Below, piece by piece: positions 40,678 to 41,795 of a DNA stretch of 41,795 nt. Both the position numbers and the translations under genes were made by a program. Each line of letters begins with the position of its first letter. The stretch's first letter is position 1. Below the pieces are notes generated by a model that was not told the DNA's origin, did no database searches, and saw only the letters and a list, made by a program, of their open reading frames with translations. The stretch is from SVTX01 sp045132775 (GTDB taxonomy: Bacteria; Bacillota; Clostridia; Oscillospirales; CAG-272): the NCBI GenBank assembly GCA_045132775.1, contig JBGUSX010000091.1, positions 1 to 41,795 of the forward strand, given 5' to 3'.

Positions 40678-40769
40678 GGAGAAGTCGCGTAGCTGGTCGA
40701 GCGCGCACGATTGGAAATCGTGTAACCGTCAAAAGCGGTTCGAGAGTTCGAATCTCTCCTTCTCCGCCA
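40678..40769 (+). tRNA. tRNA-Ser(GGA)
   Basis: The acceptor GGAGAAG pairs with CTTCTCC. The anticodon arm is CGAT-TGGAA-ATCG with anticodon GGA. A long variable arm (CCGTCAAAAGCGG) is typical of serine tRNAs, the T arm is GAGAGTTCGAATCTCTC, and the discriminator G is followed by an encoded CCA. All stems are intact. Confidence 0.97.
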
Positions 40770-40772
40770 CGC

Positions 40773-40800
40773 AAAGAGCACCCAACAGGGTGCTCTTTTT
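40773..40800 (+). terminator. Terminator of tRNA-Ser
   Basis: AAAGAGCACCC pairs with GGGTGCTCTTT (11 bp) and ends in T residues. Confidence 0.92.
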
Positions 40801-41470
40801 GCGTGGCGGAGATGGAGAGTTTCGACAGTGAAGGAATGCTTCGCGGTGAGAGAGGGAGAAAAATCGACCGCCGCCGGTGGCGGATAAAGGGAGATTTTTC
40901 GAGTGGCAGCAACTTGGGTTTTGCCGAGCGAGACCTATGGTCGAACGACGGTAAAACCCTTAGTTGCAACGGTGCAAGCAAAGCCGCACACGGCTTTGTG
41001 CGAAAATCTCTCCGTCGTTGCCGGTGCTCTTTTTGCGTGGCGGAGAAGGAGAGTACAGAGAAGCTTTCCTCCAAAATCCGTGAGGATTTTGGAATTAAGT
41101 TCGAATCTCTCTATTTCACCCAACAGGGTGCTCTTTTTGCGTGGCGGAGAAGGAGAGATTCGAAAGTGAAGGAATGCTTCGCGGTGAGAGAGGGAGAAAA
41201 ATCGACCGCCGCCGGTGGCGGATAAAGGGAGATTTTTCGAGTGGCAGCCTCCCCGAGAGCGCAACCGAGCGAACAGTGAGGGCGGCGCGATTGGTTGGAG
41301 GCAACGGTGCAAGCAAAGCCGCAAGCGGCTTTGTGCGAAAATCTCTCCGTCCTCACCCAACAGGGTGCTCTTTTTGCGTGGCCGAGAAGGAGCGTACTCG
41401 AGAAGCTTTCATCCAAAATCCGCGAGGATTTTGGAATTAAGTTCGAATCTCTCTATTTCACCCAACAGGG
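40789..41470. repeat. 340-bp tandem duplication built from tRNA-Ser 3' end and terminator fragments
   Basis: Two direct copies (about 40789-41129 and 41130-41470) carry, in order: an inverted copy of the tRNA 3' end (gcgtggcggagaaggagag), a conserved stem-loop block, a variable hairpin, another inverted tRNA end, an attccaaaatcc-type hairpin, then a sense T-arm fragment (gttcgaatctctc) and the terminator word cacccaacagggtgctcttttt. The variable hairpins differ in sequence but both pair. The frames here are not protein-like. The remaining bases up to 41588 hold nothing that I can identify. Confidence 0.8.
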
Positions 41471-41588
41471 TGGCTTTTTTCGTTGGTGGGAAAACACTTC
41501 GCGGTGAGAAAGGGACGTGCCGACGACTTTTTCATTTTTGCAAGCTATCATTGACAAAAATCGACTTCAAATTTCCAAGTTCGCTTGC

Positions 41589-41617
41589 TAGACATATTAT
41601 TTTAGGTTTGATATAAT
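41589..41617 (+). promoter_or_regulatory. Possible promoter
   Basis: TAGACA (41589-41594) and TATAAT (41612-41617), spacer 17. A second TATAAT occurs at 41713-41718 without a clear -35 box. Confidence 0.45.
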
Positions 41618-41691
41618 GTATTTGTAAGGTTGAATGGACAAAAATTATTTTTCTACTGTATGTGTTAAAATGATATGAACCAAAAAGAATA

Positions 41692-41761
41692 GGAAGTTCA
41701 TTAAAGATATGGTATAATGTAGTCACCACAACAAACATTACCGTATCAGAAAGGAACTTCC
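41692..41761. repeat. Short inverted repeat before the last gene
   Basis: GGAAGTTC (41692-41699) and GAACTTCC (41754-41761) flank the -10-like TATAAT and end at the start codon, overlapping the ribosome binding site. It may be an operator or a hairpin masking translation. Confidence 0.5.
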
Positions 41762-41762
41762 C

Positions 41763-41795
41763 ATGAATATTATAGCACAAGAAGCTCGCAAACGT
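41763..41795 (+). CDS. Start of a gene cut by the window end, possibly a transposase
   Basis: Eleven codons, MNIIAQEARKR, follow AAAGGAA and a TATAAT box. The opening resembles the first residues of helix-turn-helix transposases of IS481/IS3 type, but too little is present to decide. The repeat-rich, tRNA-adjacent setting would suit a mobile element. Confidence 0.45.
   Translation, partial: MNIIAQEARKR

Noticed and set aside
40803..41616. Overlapping open frames after tRNA-Ser on both strands
   Set aside because: They are translations of the repeat units and tRNA fragments; no ribosome binding sites, and the frames shift between copies.

Overview
The window looks like a chromosome segment of an uncultured, probably gut-associated member of the Clostridia (Bacillota). 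The grounds are the sepF-ylmG-ylmH-ileS-lspA gene order, Shine-Dalgarno sites before nearly every gene, many exact sigma-A promoters (TTGACA-17-TATAAT), a lysine riboswitch, CsoR-type copper control, the GGGtGRT protein pair and protein sequences typical of that class. It is mostly core metabolism and housekeeping. Small acquired patches and an unusually dense set of structured intergenic repeats interrupt it.

Layout. 1-3.6 kb: an M13 metallopeptidase, a polytopic membrane protein and a small protein. 3.6-6.4 kb: a hairpin array, an XRE repressor, and a divergent lipoprotein with CxxC repeats and leucine-rich repeats; three matching operators lie between repressor and lipoprotein. 6.8-11.1 kb: TepA-like protease, PduL phosphotransacylase, an SGNH hydrolase, and an IscU-like/GGGtGRT gene pair. 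11.2-14.1 kb: an AT-rich patch with three hypothetical genes, a tRNA-Met-like relic and an in-frame integrase-repressor fusion, read as the scar of a mobile element. 14.5-17.2 kb: a zinc ABC importer (znuA-znuC-znuB). 17.5-18.8 kb: DAHP synthase behind a Tyr/Phe-rich leader peptide and attenuator. 19.1-22.9 kb: queA, a toxin-antitoxin-like DUF4160/DUF2442 cassette whose first gene has a nonsense codon, a lipoprotein and miaA. 23-31.2 kb: a cell-division and translation cluster (HlyD-like, ylmE, sepF, ylmG, ylmH, ileS, lspA, rluD-type). 31.7-35.5 kb: greA, then csoR and copA. 35.5-40.3 kb: a large TIM-barrel-like protein, mscL and an NhaC-family transporter under a lysine riboswitch. 40.6-41.8 kb: tRNA-Ser(GGA), a 340-bp tandem duplication beside it, and the first codons of a probable transposase.

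The most unusual signal is a family of about eight intergenic elements (near 1, 6.4, 14.2, 17.2, 18.8, 31.2, 32.6 and 38.5 kb). They share an AT-rich terminal inverted repeat. Six share a hairpin-rich core whose stems vary by paired, compensatory changes. Several abut or supply the stop codon of the preceding gene, and two carry the same nested insertion. They look like structured, MITE-like elements parked at gene 3' ends.

Much of the regulation can be read directly: operators for an XRE repressor and for CsoR, a palindrome inside the promoter of the DUF4160/DUF2442 cassette, an amino-acid attenuator, and an L-box riboswitch with terminators.
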